In this document: positions 30,009 through 39,827 of the stretch, piece by piece
How the letters are laid out: every line of letters begins with the position of its first letter
How positions within the stretch are numbered: position 1 is the stretch's first letter
Assembly: GCF_036711975.1 (NCBI RefSeq)
Contig: NC_091967.1
Location: forward strand, 27,776,001 to 27,840,000
Source of the DNA: Onthophagus taurus
Lineage: Eukaryota > Arthropoda > Insecta > Coleoptera > Scarabaeidae
Reading direction: 5' to 3'
Length of the DNA stretch: 64,000 nt
Translations under genes and position numbers: made by a program
Notes under the pieces: generated by a model
The model's input: only the letters and a program-made list of their open reading frames with translations
The model's database searches: none
Told to the model about the DNA's origin: nothing

Positions 30009-30203
30009 TTATTCATTCATTTTTAACAATTTTTCACGCAATATTTTATCAACAATTCGTTCAATTTCTTTAATACGTCTTTGAAATCGTTGTCTATCAA
30101 TTACCGCCTCTAACCATTCCCGTCCACTTCTTGCTCTTTTATGTACATCATCACACTCTACTTCATAAATCTCAATCTCTTCCTTAAATCGAACCGATTT
30201 CAT
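30009..30203 (-). CDS. PPP1R15/GADD34-like PP1-docking protein (right TIR copy)
   Basis: Same 64-residue protein as at 21,371-21,565 with one visible residue change: SGREW here, SGRGW on the left. KSVRF docking motif and DRQRFQRRI helix are intact. The Glu version is nearer the acidic residue expected around the Trp in this protein core. Identical copies in both repeats are expected from TIR conversion during replication; the single difference shows the copies are beginning to diverge. Confidence 0.6.
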   Translation of the reverse strand: MKSVRFKEEIEIYEVECDDVHKRARSGREWLEAVIDRQRFQRRIKEIERIVDKILREKLLKMNE

Positions 30204-31282
30204 ATTTATTCCAGTTAAAACACGTCATACATTGTATTATAGTCAACTTTATTTTATTGCATTTTAAATTTCTATTTTCATTTGCATTTCTATTTGCATA
30301 CACTGTCAATAAATCAAGGTGCGGCGAAGATTCGAGAAAATAAAATGCATAATATATTATTTGCATTGTATAACAACTTTATATTCGTCTAATTACGTAT
30401 AAACGTTTAAGTTATTGTTGTTGTTGTGCAACACACATTCTAACATTTTTCAAGGTTGTTCCCGATGGTATAAACGGTTAAAATTTTCATATAGAAGTCA
30501 GTTGTTACCTTCTACTACTGCTCACACCGCTCGCTCACGTTATAAAGCAACTCAAGCTAGTATGTCACGTTTAAATCAGTTATAGAGCAGTATCAATTTG
30601 CCCCGAAGAAGAACATATCTGAATTAGAACTAAATAAATTATATGTGATTTACGTCTGTGAAGCGGATTACATCATCTACATGGCGATCAGTTGTTGATT
30701 TGTAGGATGGTTTATTCGTATTTTTACCAAAACGTATCGCGGAGGTTTATTAATCTAATTGTATTATTAAATTTATGTTTTAATTAATAAATTAATATTT
30801 ATTTTTGCTTTTTATTTTTTGTTCTGTTCAACTGCAATAAACTGGAAAGGTTTCGGTGGTTTATTGACTTTAAAGTTTCTAGATTTCTCCTTGCAGCTAT
30901 CAGTTCAATTCCTATAACAAGTAAGTATTATGTATATTTCGTTCGTCTACCGCCCATCAGGCAACACCAAGCTTTGTGTCCTCATGTATCGACGATGACG
31001 TCATCGTGGCGTTAGATAGCAGCATTCAAATTTTCCGGAAAAAGAGGGTTCTTGGGACTTTAAAATGTGGGCGTGGTCAGAACCTCAAAAGGAGGTAGTG
31101 GTAGGGATAAAATGTGATTTCGGACTCCCCTATGTTAAATCTTATGGGATTTTGATTTAGAACGCCCAGACGCGCGCCATTTATCACTCAACGTTCCACC
31201 GCTAGGTGACACCAATTTTAAATTTACGCGCGCCATCTATCACCCAACCCCCTTACCGCGCCCTACGGAACTCTAAACCGCT

Positions 31283-31745
31283 AAGTTCCACCATCCACCG
31301 CTAGGTGGCGTCCCATGAAGTAGGCAACCAACATGACGTTAGTTCCACCACCCACCGCTACGTGGCGTCCCATGAAGTAGGCAACCAACATGGCGTTAGT
31401 TTCACCACCCACCTTAGTTCCACCACCCACCGCTAGGTGGCGTCCCATGAAGTAGGCAACCAACATGACGTTAGTTCCACCACCCACCGCTAGGTGGCGT
31501 CCCATGAAGTAGGCAACCAACATGGCGTTAGTTTCACCACCCACCTTAGTTCCACCACCCACCGCTAGGTGGCGTCCCATGAAGTAGGCAACCAACATGA
31601 CGTTAGTTCCACCACCCACCGCTAGGTGGCGTCCCATGAAGTAGGCAACCAACCAACATGGCGTTAGTTTCACCACCCACCGCTAGGTGGTTAGTTCCGC
31701 TATCTACCGCTAGGTGGCGCCCCACGAGGTAGGCAACCAACATTA
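31283..31745. repeat. Minisatellite in right TIR
   Basis: Six units of ggtggcgtcccatgaagtag with flanking caccacccaccgctaggtgg, against three in the left repeat. The added units account for nearly all of the 188-bp difference in TIR length. Confidence 0.85.
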
Positions 31746-31849
31746 CACGCACGTACTGCGCATGCGCTGATGTCATATCCGCTTCACTGCGCATGCGCGA
31801 GGGAGGATCAGGATCACTTCCTGTCCAGAATCGGCCTTTTTACACTACT

Positions 31850-31855
31850 GATAAC
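31850..31855. repeat. Right target-site duplication GATAAC
   Basis: Matches 19,907-19,912 exactly and directly follows ACACTACT, the P1 right end. Confidence 0.95.
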
Positions 31856-32491
31856 CTTGCACAAGCTTTACAGTATATCACTGAAGAAGACAACATTAGG
31901 TATTACCAAAGATCCCAAACGTTTACAGCTCCAATTGTCGCTAAAAAAACAAATACTCACATGTTTAACAATTCACCTAATGTTCTTTCTAACAATCAGC
32001 AATATAATCGTTCGCCAACAGGTTTTAACAATCAGAATAATTTTCATCAACACCAATTTAAACCACTACCTTATTTTTCAAATCAGATGACGAATCAATT
32101 TCCACGTGGCCCAATAAACATCCAAAAATATCCAAACCAACAACAGCAAAAAATCGTAACAAATTCACATGTGTTCGGAAAACCACAAAACGCCTGGAAA
32201 CCTAATCCAAACGCCCAGAGACCTTTGTCTAAACCAACACCTATGAGTAGAGTAAGTTCACGGCCCTTCCAAATGCATAATACAGAGCTTTTCGAGAACA
32301 CACCTTCTTGTTCCTACCCTGCTCAAGAGTTTAATCAGTTCGATCAAGATTTTGATAATTATTGTTGCCAAGAACAATACCCGTATTCTCAAGAAACAGT
32401 ACCTGAAGAGGAATATCACGATACCTCTGAAGAACGTATTGACGAGCAGACAAATTTTCATTCAGGCCCCGATCAAATCGGTCCGGGTTAG
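31850..32491 (+). pseudogene. gag: Errantivirus 1 gag, 3' part
   Basis: The frame resumes exactly at the duplication in the same phase as the left part and runs about 213 codons to a stop. It is rich in Asn, Gln and Pro (FNNSPNVLSNNQQYNRS), ends acidic (TVPEEEYHDTSEERIDE) and lacks a zinc knuckle, as does the gag at 49,484-50,494. The second half of gag binds RNA. The element was already frameshifted upstream; whether before or after P1 arrived is unknown. Confidence 0.8.
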
Positions 32492-33244
32492 TGGAATCCT
32501 ATACTCTATCAGCTCAAGATCTATAATCTATCATCAAGATCTTTTATAAATCCGCATATCGCATCCAAATATTTTACGACCCATTCGAAGTTTCTTCAAT
32601 TTATCAAACATCTCGACATAATTATTACGATTCTCTAAAATTTAATCTGTTTAAATTTCATGATTCCTATGATATATAGGTTTAGATGTCATAAAACTAT
32701 TAAATATCCAATTAAATTTTAAAAATGCTAAACTTTATACTCCTTACTGTGTACTGCCTATTAAATATCAAAAATCTGTCCCAAAAATTATCTTTAAATT
32801 AAAATTAGAACCACACACTCGTATTGTAACTAAAGTTAGAGAGAGAAGAAGTTACAGTACCCCAAAAAACTATTCAAAATTGTGAAATACCCGAAACACT
32901 TACTGTTGTTCAGAATGGCTTTGCTTCCGTAGAAATATCTGATAAAACTGGGAAAGAAATTAATTTACTTTTAATTAACCTTATTGAAACCATTGCATTT
33001 AATAACACCGATTTCGAATTATATCACATAGACGTTAACCTATCAAACGCTAAACAGGATCTAAATATGGAAGAATTAAATCGCACTTCTCGCATGAATT
33101 CTGAAGAAAAACACCATATATTAAAATTATGCAAAAAATATTCTGATATCTTTCATACAGATAACCAATTTTTAACGTTCACCAACCAAATCAAGCACTG
33201 TATAAAAACCAAAGACGAAATTCCGGTTTACACAAAATCCTATA
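32492..33244 (+). pseudogene. pol: Errantivirus 1 pol remnant (pre-RT region)
   Basis: In broken frames, then open from about 32,875: VVQNGFASVEI, LYHIDVNL, a 33,067-33,240 stretch MNSEEKHHILKLCKKYSDIF, FTNQIKHCIKTKDEIPVY. The last phrases are the linker leading into Gypsy reverse transcriptase and match KNFVYKYHEIIHND, HSKIKHEV, NNNVPVYQ at 47,811-48,254. Protease is not recognisable. The frame stops at a TA where the mariner fragment begins. Confidence 0.8.
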
Positions 33245-33542
33245 CAGTATGTCCCCGGATCGAGTTACAAAGAGGAAAAAAATTTTTGTTACTGATTTTT
33301 CAAACTTATCTCAGCATAAATAATGCGTCGGGATATGTTCAAACTACTAAATCGCATGAATTTTATACTCTAACTATAAAAGTTAACTAATTATTGCAAT
33401 TTTTATGTAAAAATTGGACTTTTTTCTAAATTCAAAATTTTTCAAGTTCAATTTATGATATGTAATCATAGAAACCATAAAAGTTACAACTTATGTTGGT
33501 GAGATTAAGTCTTTTCATGCGATGTTAACCGTGAAAGAGATA
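33245..33542 (+). mobile_element. Mariner fragment (left end only)
   Basis: From CAGTATGTCCCCGGAT onward it is a close copy of 2,788-3,080, including TAATGCGTCG and AACTATAAAAGTTAACTAAT. It was inserted at a TA in errantivirus 1 pol. It breaks off at GTGAAAGAGA where the errantivirus 2 target duplication TATA follows, so its right part is missing. Confidence 0.85.
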
Positions 33543-33546
33543 TATA

Positions 33547-33795
33547 ACTTTTGTTTTTGAAGTTAGAAGTTTTATTTTTAAAAACTCTTCAAAAATTAAG
33601 TTATTTTTATTTTAGAATTAATCAAAGTTCAAACTAACACTATAACGACGTCGAGCGAAATGAATTAATTATTAAGATTTTCGTGGCCTTTTATACTATT
33701 TTCAGAAGATTTATGCTGAATAAGGGCTTTTTATGGAAGTTTCTGGGGATTCTAGGATGATTCATAGTTCTTCTTAGATATGGTGACATATAACT
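33547..33795 (-). repeat. 3' LTR of errantivirus 2
   Basis: On the minus strand it starts AGTTATATGTCACCATATC and ends AAAACAAAAGT. It differs from the 5' LTR by about six substitutions and a few small indels. It carries TATAAAAGG and AATAAAA signals. Confidence 0.9.
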
Positions 33796-35170
33796 CCTCC
33801 CTCTCTAAATTGGACATTCTCCTGGATGTCTTCTTTTCTTGTTGTTTTATAATGTAGATATCTTCTGTGTAGATACTTATAAATGACGCATATTATAACA
33901 ATTACAATCATTATTATTGTCACGTAAATTAATACATTATTTTTGTTTGCGTTTAAATTTAAATATATATTATACATATGGTATATTATTTTGTATTATA
34001 CCGGTAATATTTTTTAACATTATTTGAGGATGTTTTTCAATTTTAATATTTTCAAATTTTATTTTGGTTACAAAATTTCTTAAATTTTTGTTAATTTTAA
34101 AATAATTTTGTATTACGGTTCCGTTAATGTTATACTGACACTTATTATTGTTTACAATTTGATATGTACCTTTTAATTTTAGGATTCTAGTTAATTTTCC
34201 ACATGTTTCTTTAATTTCTACATTTTCTTTTAAAAATTAAAAAAAAAAAATTCTTTTAAAATTAGAATTGTTATATCTGGATGTTCTAGTATATTAATAG
34301 ATTTGATATTTATTTCATATAGTTTGCAATATTTTATACTACCATGTGTCACAATTCACAATTTTCTTTATTGTATCGATTAATTTGATTGAAACATAAG
34401 AATTCGTTTTGTTTTAAACTTTGACATGGTTCGTTCATTAAAATGTACGTATCGTTATTAACGGCTATAAATCGTAATTCTGGTTCGATTTGAACATATG
34501 TCTATCATTTGATAATATTGATACTCATTATTATCAATTATAGGTACCTGAATGATAAAAACGTAAACGTTTCGTTTTTGGTATGCTTTTACGTTTAACA
34601 TACTTTCAATTAAATACTCATTTTCAATTAATACTTCAAAAGGAAATTTATGATTATCTTCGAAATTAATATTTTTCATTTCTTCAATTAATTTTTCCGG
34701 CGGTATTAATAGTGAATGTAAAATATTTCTTTTTGCCAAATTTATGATTTCAATTAAATCACTTAATTTTACGTTAAATTCATGTAAATATGATATTTGA
34801 GCATGTAATTTATCTTGTTTTGATTTTCTTTTATTTAAATTATTGATTTCTTGACTTATTTGCATAAAGTTATTATTAATTTTATCAGTTGTTTCATTCA
34901 GATAATTGATAGTATTCATATAATTGTTTGAAATATGATTTTGTGAATCACTGATTTTAGTAATTATTTGGTCATAACGTTCAGCATCAGTTTGATCTAG
35001 ATTTCCTGTGACAAACTTTATAGCGTTTCCTAATAGATTTATTAATCCTCTTTTATGTCTGGTTTTTAAATTTAAAGCATTGATTTTATAAGAAATCTCA
35101 TTATCTAATTCTTTTAACAATTCTGTTTCAGTAAAATTATTATTTTTATTTACAGACTTATTTAATTTAA
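33774..35170 (-). pseudogene. env: Errantivirus env remnant (baculovirus F-like fusion protein)
   Basis: 34,458-35,120 is open for 220 codons: a basic cleavage-type site RHKR (residues 21-24) is followed by a Gly/Leu-rich fusion-peptide-like stretch, then long helical heptads (NNFMQISQEINNLNKRKSKQ), the layout of the F-type envelope of errantiviruses. A later frame (33,774-33,977) supplies a membrane span (VLIYVTIIMIVIVIICVIY) and a short charged tail that ends in the 3' LTR region. Stops lie between the two (33,978-34,457), and the part before the cleavage site is cut at about 35,170 by the P2 junction. Non-functional. Confidence 0.8.
33796..33806 (-). promoter_or_regulatory. Polypurine tract of errantivirus 2
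   Basis: AGAGAGGGAGG on the minus strand immediately upstream of the 3' LTR, the primer for second-strand synthesis in such elements. Confidence 0.75.
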
Positions 35171-35175
35171 TTTTA

Positions 35176-35440
35176 CGCGAATTGAACCGATAGCTGCAAG
35201 GTGAAATATAAATACTTTAAAGACAATAAACCACTGAACCACCGAAACCTTTTCAATTTAATATTAAAAGCCTAGCAGTTGAACGGAAATACAAACAAAA
35301 AAGATGCGTGTTTAAGAGATATATAAAACTTACTTATTTAATTGAATTTAAGCGGATTGAATTGATAGCTGTAAGGTGAAATAGAAACAACAAAATGATG
35401 TGTTTAAGAAATACATTTGTTATTATTTAATTTTTAAGAA
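35176..35440. repeat. Two partial copies of inner TIR sequence
   Basis: TTGAACCGATAGCTGCAAGG (35,182) and the diverged TTGAATTGATAGCTGTAAGG (35,358) both resemble 20,661 in P1's repeat. They mark the truncated left edge of P2. Confidence 0.65.
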
Positions 35441-35512
35441 TATATAATTTTTATAATACAATTACATTTATATTAATACAGATGAACATCAGGGTCATCG
35501 GTCGGAAAGTTT

Positions 35513-35818
35513 TTACGTTTCAAGCTTCTTGACGAAATCCAATAAATATACAGGGTGTGTTTTACCAATGTCTTTTGCACCCTTATAAATTATAGACATT
35601 TTGCTAAGTTCCATAATTTCTTCGTCGGTAATATCTTCTGCGATGCGTCTTGGTAAATAAATTACGAATCCAGCCTCCAGTTAAAGTACCACGGACGGCC
35701 AAGAACACTTTTTAAGCCGTTTCGCACACTTAATCGGGTATGGAGTGTCTGTTTGAAGCGCAGAAATTGATTTTTTCGGTGGGAAATTGCACTGACCCAA
35801 TTGACTTAGACGAGACAT
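35513..35818 (-). pseudogene. Small Polinton protein, OB-fold/SSB-like, one nonsense codon
   Basis: A 101-codon frame from ATG at 35,818 is interrupted by a single TAA about halfway, with the same frame continuing on both sides: DTPYPIKCAKRLKK before, then FVIYLPRRIAEDITDEEIM and KTHPVYLLDFVKKLE after. The YPI..A.R / (V/I)xLPxR / ITDEEI pattern is one I associate with small proteins repeated in insect Polinton-like elements, possibly single-strand DNA binders. Function uncertain. P1 has no copy, so P2 may carry replication-side genes P1 lacks. Confidence 0.5.
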
Positions 35819-35937
35819 GATTTGTTTCGTAGATTAATAATAATAAAACGTAACCTGTTAGCTTGGAAATAGCTGTCATACTAAATAAATTATTTAGAAC
35901 ATGTAATTATATGTATGAAAATAATGGGGGTGGGGAA

Positions 35938-36104
35938 ATGTGTAATAGAAGTTTCTAGAAGGATGATGCAATTCGCACGTCAGGTGTTATTGTTATCTAA
36001 AATGCAAATCAAGCAGTTTTTGTGTAATAGAAGTTTCTAGAAGGATGATGCAATTCGCACGCAGGTGTTATTGTTATCTAAAATGCAAATTAAGCAGTTT
36101 TTAT
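35938..36104. repeat. 85-bp tandem duplication
   Basis: tgtgtaatagaagtttctag at 35,939 recurs at 36,022 with the following ggatgatgcaattcgcacg and tattgttatctaaaatgcaa. Non-coding. Confidence 0.85.
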
Positions 36105-36245
36105 TATTAAATCACCAAAGTTATGTAAAGTTCATTGAACCTCACCAACACTTGTTTCAACATGTTTAAACTTGTTTAAATTAAAATAAATATAATTTTT
36201 TAACGCAAGTATTCGTCAACATTCTTAATAGTAGTAAGTTTAAAC

Positions 36246-36887
36246 TCATGAAATCATATCAATATATTCCATTAAGTAATAATTTATTTCAGATAAATTT
36301 TGCAAGCAAAATTCTCGAATTAATTTTAACTTATCCTTCGAAAATTGAGTGTTCATAATAAAATCAATGTAATCATTAAAATGCAAATTGTCTAATACTT
36401 TTAATTTGTATGAAATTAAAAATTCCTTAGATAAAATGTCTTGAACTTCCATCAAGGTTAATATAATCGGAATAAAAAAATTATTTTCAGGGTCCATATC
36501 TTCATATGTGATGCACACACAATTCTCAACGTCTGCAGTAACTCTAAGAATTCCATCCACTAACGGTATAATTTGGTCAGAAAAGTTCATTTTAAAACGA
36601 ATGATTTTAAATACATTAATCAATTGTTCCCAATCTTCACGTAGAAAAGAGAGTATATGTGATTTCGATTCTACATCATTCCAAGATTTAAAAATCAATT
36701 TCACACATGTTATAAAACCTCTCGCCACACTAATACCAACTTTTATGTTAAATCTATCGATCGAATATAAGGTTTCACCAATAAATTTATTTTCTTTCTC
36801 TATATCATCACGAAACTTCTTCCATTGTTTATTAATTGATACCCAGTAAGGGCTTTCAGAAATTTCACACCCAGTGTTAACATCCAT
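36246..36887 (-). CDS. Unrecognised Polinton P2 protein, 213 aa
   Basis: An intact 213-codon frame starting MDVNTGCEISESPYWVSINK. It looks mostly helical with scattered Cys and many Ile/Phe (CVKLIFKSWNDVESKSHILS, FFIPIILTLMEVQDILSKEF); no signal peptide. No domain recognised and no counterpart in P1. A decayed copy of its 3' half lies at 42,870-43,060 in the same block, so it is a P2-lineage gene. The intact frame among broken neighbours suggests recent constraint or a recent insertion. Role unknown. Confidence 0.65.
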   Translation of the reverse strand: MDVNTGCEISESPYWVSINKQWKKFRDDIEKENKFIGETLYSIDRFNIKVGISVARGFITCVKLIFKSWNDVESKSHILSFLREDWEQLINVFKIIRFKMNFSDQIIPLVDGILRVTADVENCVCITYEDMDPENNFFIPIILTLMEVQDILSKEFLISYKLKVLDNLHFNDYIDFIMNTQFSKDKLKLIREFCLQNLSEINYYLMEYIDMIS

Positions 36888-37037
36888 ATTTCATCAAATT
36901 TAGTTGTAAACTGAATACATTAATTTTTTAATTATATGATATAACTCACACCCCCACCCTCTCCCAATAAATTTTACAACTATTATAATAATAAAACTAC
37001 AATCAATTTTTTATTTAAAAATTATTATATTTACAAC

Positions 37038-37535
37038 TTAAATACAAGTAACATTATTGTGATTATATAAAAATTTTTGTAAAATTAATACATTGTTTTG
37101 TGAACATACTGCTGGAGAGCCGGTGTGGAACCAACATTGATTGTTGGATGAATTTAATTTAGTCTCATCCTCTTCCGCAAATTCTAACGCAATATCCGTT
37201 AGTATTGAATTGCTGTTACGTGTTTTCAAAAACTGCTTCTTTTGATTTCCCTTAACAAATATTTGATCGTAGGAGGAAATTAAGGTATCAATTACATTTA
37301 GACCTTCTGATTGATTTATCCACCCATCGCTATATAGCAACCTGTGATGGTTGCGTTCCAAATATCTCACTGATCTTCGATCTCGAACGTTTAACTGTTG
37401 GAATGGTATACTAGCTTTTAAGTGTAAATGTATTATGTAGTCGGTGGTGATATCCACAAGAGTAAATTCTTTAACTTCGAATTTAGAATTGATGTAAAAC
37501 CCCTGAACGTCCACAACCGCGATTTTGAACTTCAT
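37038..37535 (-). CDS. Conserved Polinton protein (P2 copy of 28,777 gene)
   Basis: 165 residues, starting MKFKIAVVDVQGFYINSKFE; strongly similar to the P1 protein at 28,777-29,286 throughout, including SVRYLERNHHRL, DGWINQSEGLNVID, FVKGNQKKQFL and EFAEEDETKLNS. The C-terminal His/Cys set (CWFHTGSPAVCSQNNVLIL) is conserved. The start shared by both copies is used rather than an ATG five codons upstream. It follows the lineage 2 capsid gene by about 30 bp. Function open; an RNase H-like fold is a weak guess. Confidence 0.7.
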   Translation of the reverse strand: MKFKIAVVDVQGFYINSKFEVKEFTLVDITTDYIIHLHLKASIPFQQLNVRDRRSVRYLERNHHRLLYSDGWINQSEGLNVIDTLISSYDQIFVKGNQKKQFLKTRNSNSILTDIALEFAEEDETKLNSSNNQCWFHTGSPAVCSQNNVLILQKFLYNHNNVTCI

Positions 37536-37567
37536 ATTGTAAACTAACATATGACCTCATGTGTAAT

Positions 37568-38800
37568 TTAATTTATAATTACAGATACCTCCCCACTCAA
37601 AGGTTTGTATGTATACATGGATTCTTGGAGTAGTATACAGTATGCTTTTGTATCAGGCGGAAAATCTTTACCGCTTTGAATTTCGATACGCACCTCACAT
37701 GATGCGGATGGGGCGGCTTCTTCATCGTTATTCTTAGTGGTATCCACCACGAATAAAGGTCTTTTTTTAAAGCTTGCGAAATCCATAATCGGTTGTTTTC
37801 GAGATGTTTCCCAAATATATGGTTGAAATTCGGTATACATTTTATAGAGTTCAACATAATTTTCTTTCGCAAACTCCAAATTCATCGACTCGAATGGATA
37901 GCAGTATGAGTTTAGATATACTTTAAGATCTATAATGTTCAAGTGATCGAAAAGTGTACAATCTGAATTCGGCTGATCCTTTCGATTGGTTTGGAATGCA
38001 ACTATAACGTATTGAGGTCTACCTCTGTTAGTTGTTGACGTGACCGACCAAATCTCTTTATTTCCCTTTCTCATTGAAGGTAGCTCATAAAAAGACCACT
38101 TCCGAAACGGTACGGGAATGTTTGCGTTTTTATTTAAACCATCTAACAGCTTCATCTTTATAGATGGGCTTGGGTACACATGTTTCGCCAACAATGTAAC
38201 CGTTTTTACAGTAAACTCTGCGGTGCTAGAATCGGCTTTTGATGTAGATTTATAACAATTGGAGTCAGTACGACTTCTAACAAATCTAAATTTGAAGCGA
38301 CCTCTCATAACGTGATTATAGTCCCTAAATAATCCGAAAATATGACTTAATGGGATTTGAAACGTGAAATCCTTGTTCGCACTAACTGTAGGCAAATTTC
38401 CTTCGGGTGGCCATTTTAAACCAGCTATTTCTAAAGATTTGCATTCCACTTCGTTTTGTTGAAGTAGGGTTCGAATCAATGATGTTAAACCGGGTTCACG
38501 TACCCGTTCGATTTCAGTACCGTTATGCTCAAATGCGATATACTCAAATAGATATGTTGGTAAGTTGTGCGTTAGCTGGATAGTATCAGTTGGATCGTTT
38601 AATTTTTCTTTGTAATCTCCCTCAATACGTATATAATTTTCGAAGAACGAAAATAAAACATCTTCTTGGTTTAGTTCAATGGTGAATATATCGTTATTTT
38701 GAAAAGAATTTGTGGAAGGATGGTAACTATGCACTTCTTCTCTAGCGATCGAATTATCCACGATGGGTTCGCGGTATATATTTAACTTTTGTGTAGACAT
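37568..38800 (-). CDS. Major capsid protein, lineage 2
   Basis: 410 residues from ATG at 38,800 (MSTQKLNIYREPIV); an upstream in-frame ATG at 38,884 adds 28 residues with no similarity. Shares with the lineage 1 capsid: VREPGLTSLIRTLL, HIFGLFRDYNHV, FQTNRKDQPN, FDHLNIIDLKVYLNSYCYPF and a final beta region, with low identity elsewhere. It would form the double jelly-roll hexon of its own particle. Intact, which is notable in a rearranged element. Its last codons (KPLSGEVSVIIN) are the ones found as a scar in P1. Confidence 0.82.
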   Translation of the reverse strand: MSTQKLNIYREPIVDNSIAREEVHSYHPSTNSFQNNDIFTIELNQEDVLFSFFENYIRIEGDYKEKLNDPTDTIQLTHNLPTYLFEYIAFEHNGTEIERVREPGLTSLIRTLLQQNEVECKSLEIAGLKWPPEGNLPTVSANKDFTFQIPLSHIFGLFRDYNHVMRGRFKFRFVRSRTDSNCYKSTSKADSSTAEFTVKTVTLLAKHVYPSPSIKMKLLDGLNKNANIPVPFRKWSFYELPSMRKGNKEIWSVTSTTNRGRPQYVIVAFQTNRKDQPNSDCTLFDHLNIIDLKVYLNSYCYPFESMNLEFAKENYVELYKMYTEFQPYIWETSRKQPIMDFASFKKRPLFVVDTTKNNDEEAAPSASCEVRIEIQSGKDFPPDTKAYCILLQESMYTYKPLSGEVSVIIN

Positions 38801-38940
38801 GATAACCCAACTGCTCGAGAAAACGTCTGTTGTCCGCTCGCAATGAAGTCTTTCTTTTAACTGATCTAGATGTTCTCTTTCCACCTGAGTTATAATGTTT
38901 TCTTTTGATAGATGAACGCTGTTGAGGATCGGTGGCTTTT

Positions 38941-39680
38941 GGTTGGTAGTGGAACTAAACCACTACCAACCAGGTAGACTGTTACTTTTTTAAAAATCAC
39001 CAGGTCTGGTTACCAACCTATTTTTCCCCCAAGCCTTTGGTTGACACCCCTCCCTATCCTTTTACATCGGGCGGATGACGTCACGGAGGTGCGGAGGTGC
39101 GACAACTTCCTGTCTAGAATCGGCGTTTCTGAAAGATGGCGCGCCTCACAACTCTTGAATGCGCGTGCGCAGGAGCTTGGGAATATTCCGGAAAATAATA
39201 ATAACACAATTTAATTTTTCCCCCCAATCAACCCAATAAAAGTATTAATAAACATTTTAATTACATAATAAATAGTAAAAAAATAATAAAAACCTTAATG
39301 TTATGGTACTTTTTTTACAAATTCAATTATATGAGCGGGCTTCGGTTTACCAACATCCTTTATTATTATTATTATTATTATGCACTATACATTGATCTTG
39401 TAACCTTCTTGATCGATAATACCCTTAGCGAGCCGGGTAAGTAAAAACGTTGAGAAGCAAGCCGCCCCCGCTTCTAACTCCATCACAACGGAAGGTGACG
39501 ACCATGCGCAGCTCGACGAAGACGTTTTCCATGAACAATAAATAGGGTAAATCCAACTCAACTTCGAATAAATTTTTTCTTTGGTTTAAACTCACAAAGA
39601 CTGAAAAAAAAGAAGAAAAAAAAACACAGAGACGACTATGAGACATTGCGCGCGGTTTACGTATCCTAACCACTTAACGA
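38941..39680. repeat. P2 left inverted arm
   Basis: Nearly identical inverted to 46,375-47,035. Contains the GACGTCACGGAGGTGCGGAG motif, an inward-facing tip-like sequence (CTGTCTAGAATCGGCGTTTC at 39,109), a TTA microsatellite (39,359-39,379) and GAGCCGGGTAAGTAAAAACG. The left arm starts abruptly within a minisatellite-like ggttggtagtggaactaaac and lacks the outer 250 bp present on the right. Confidence 0.8.
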
Positions 39681-39738
39681 ACACTTGATTCTTTCTTCTC
39701 TTTAACACTTTTTCAACAAGATACACATCAGGTTGTTT
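39661..39738 (-). pseudogene. Polinton integrase chromodomain-like fragment
   Basis: The minus strand reads QPDVYLVEKVLKRRKNQVFV and KWLGY, matching the integrase tail of P1 (YPDIQLIEKILKRKGNRMYV, KWFG). Only this piece remains next to a CAT microsatellite. Confidence 0.75.
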
Positions 39739-39740
39739 AA

Positions 39741-39742
39741 CC

Positions 39743-39812
<70 letters not shown>
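39741..39812. repeat. (CAC/CAT)n microsatellite
   Basis: About six CAC followed by about 17 CAT units. It creates spurious poly-Met, poly-Val or poly-His frames. Confidence 0.95.
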
Positions 39813-39827
39813 ACAACATCACAAAAA

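Larger units (their letters stand above)
19913..31849. mobile_element. Polinton/Maverick element P1, complete, 11,937 bp
   Basis: Inverted ends AGTAGTGTAAAAAGG and CCTTTTTACACTACT are bounded by GATAAC duplications. Minus-strand genes (integrase, two unknowns, phospholipase A2, ATPase) and plus-strand genes (core-X-like, protease, penton-like, 44-codon protein, capsid, unknown nuclease-like) diverge from 25,425-25,637; inverted-repeat genes lie outside them. All main frames are intact, unlike the host retroelement, so the insertion looks young. The family hallmark protein-primed DNA polymerase B is missing, and 12 kb is short for a Polinton (usually 15-20 kb). Confidence 0.95.
29947..31849 (-). 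repeat. P1 right terminal inverted repeat
   Basis: 1,903 bp; inverted match of 19,913-21,627 with few differences outside the minisatellite. Confidence 0.9.

Noticed and set aside
31281..31676. 131-codon frame of MLVAYFMGRHLAVGGGT repeats
   Set aside because: Translation of the TIR minisatellite; copy number differs between the ends, and no start context or domain supports a protein.
19913..31849. DNA polymerase B or helicase gene in P1
   Set aside because: I looked for polymerase and helicase motifs on both strands; all long frames are assigned and none has them.
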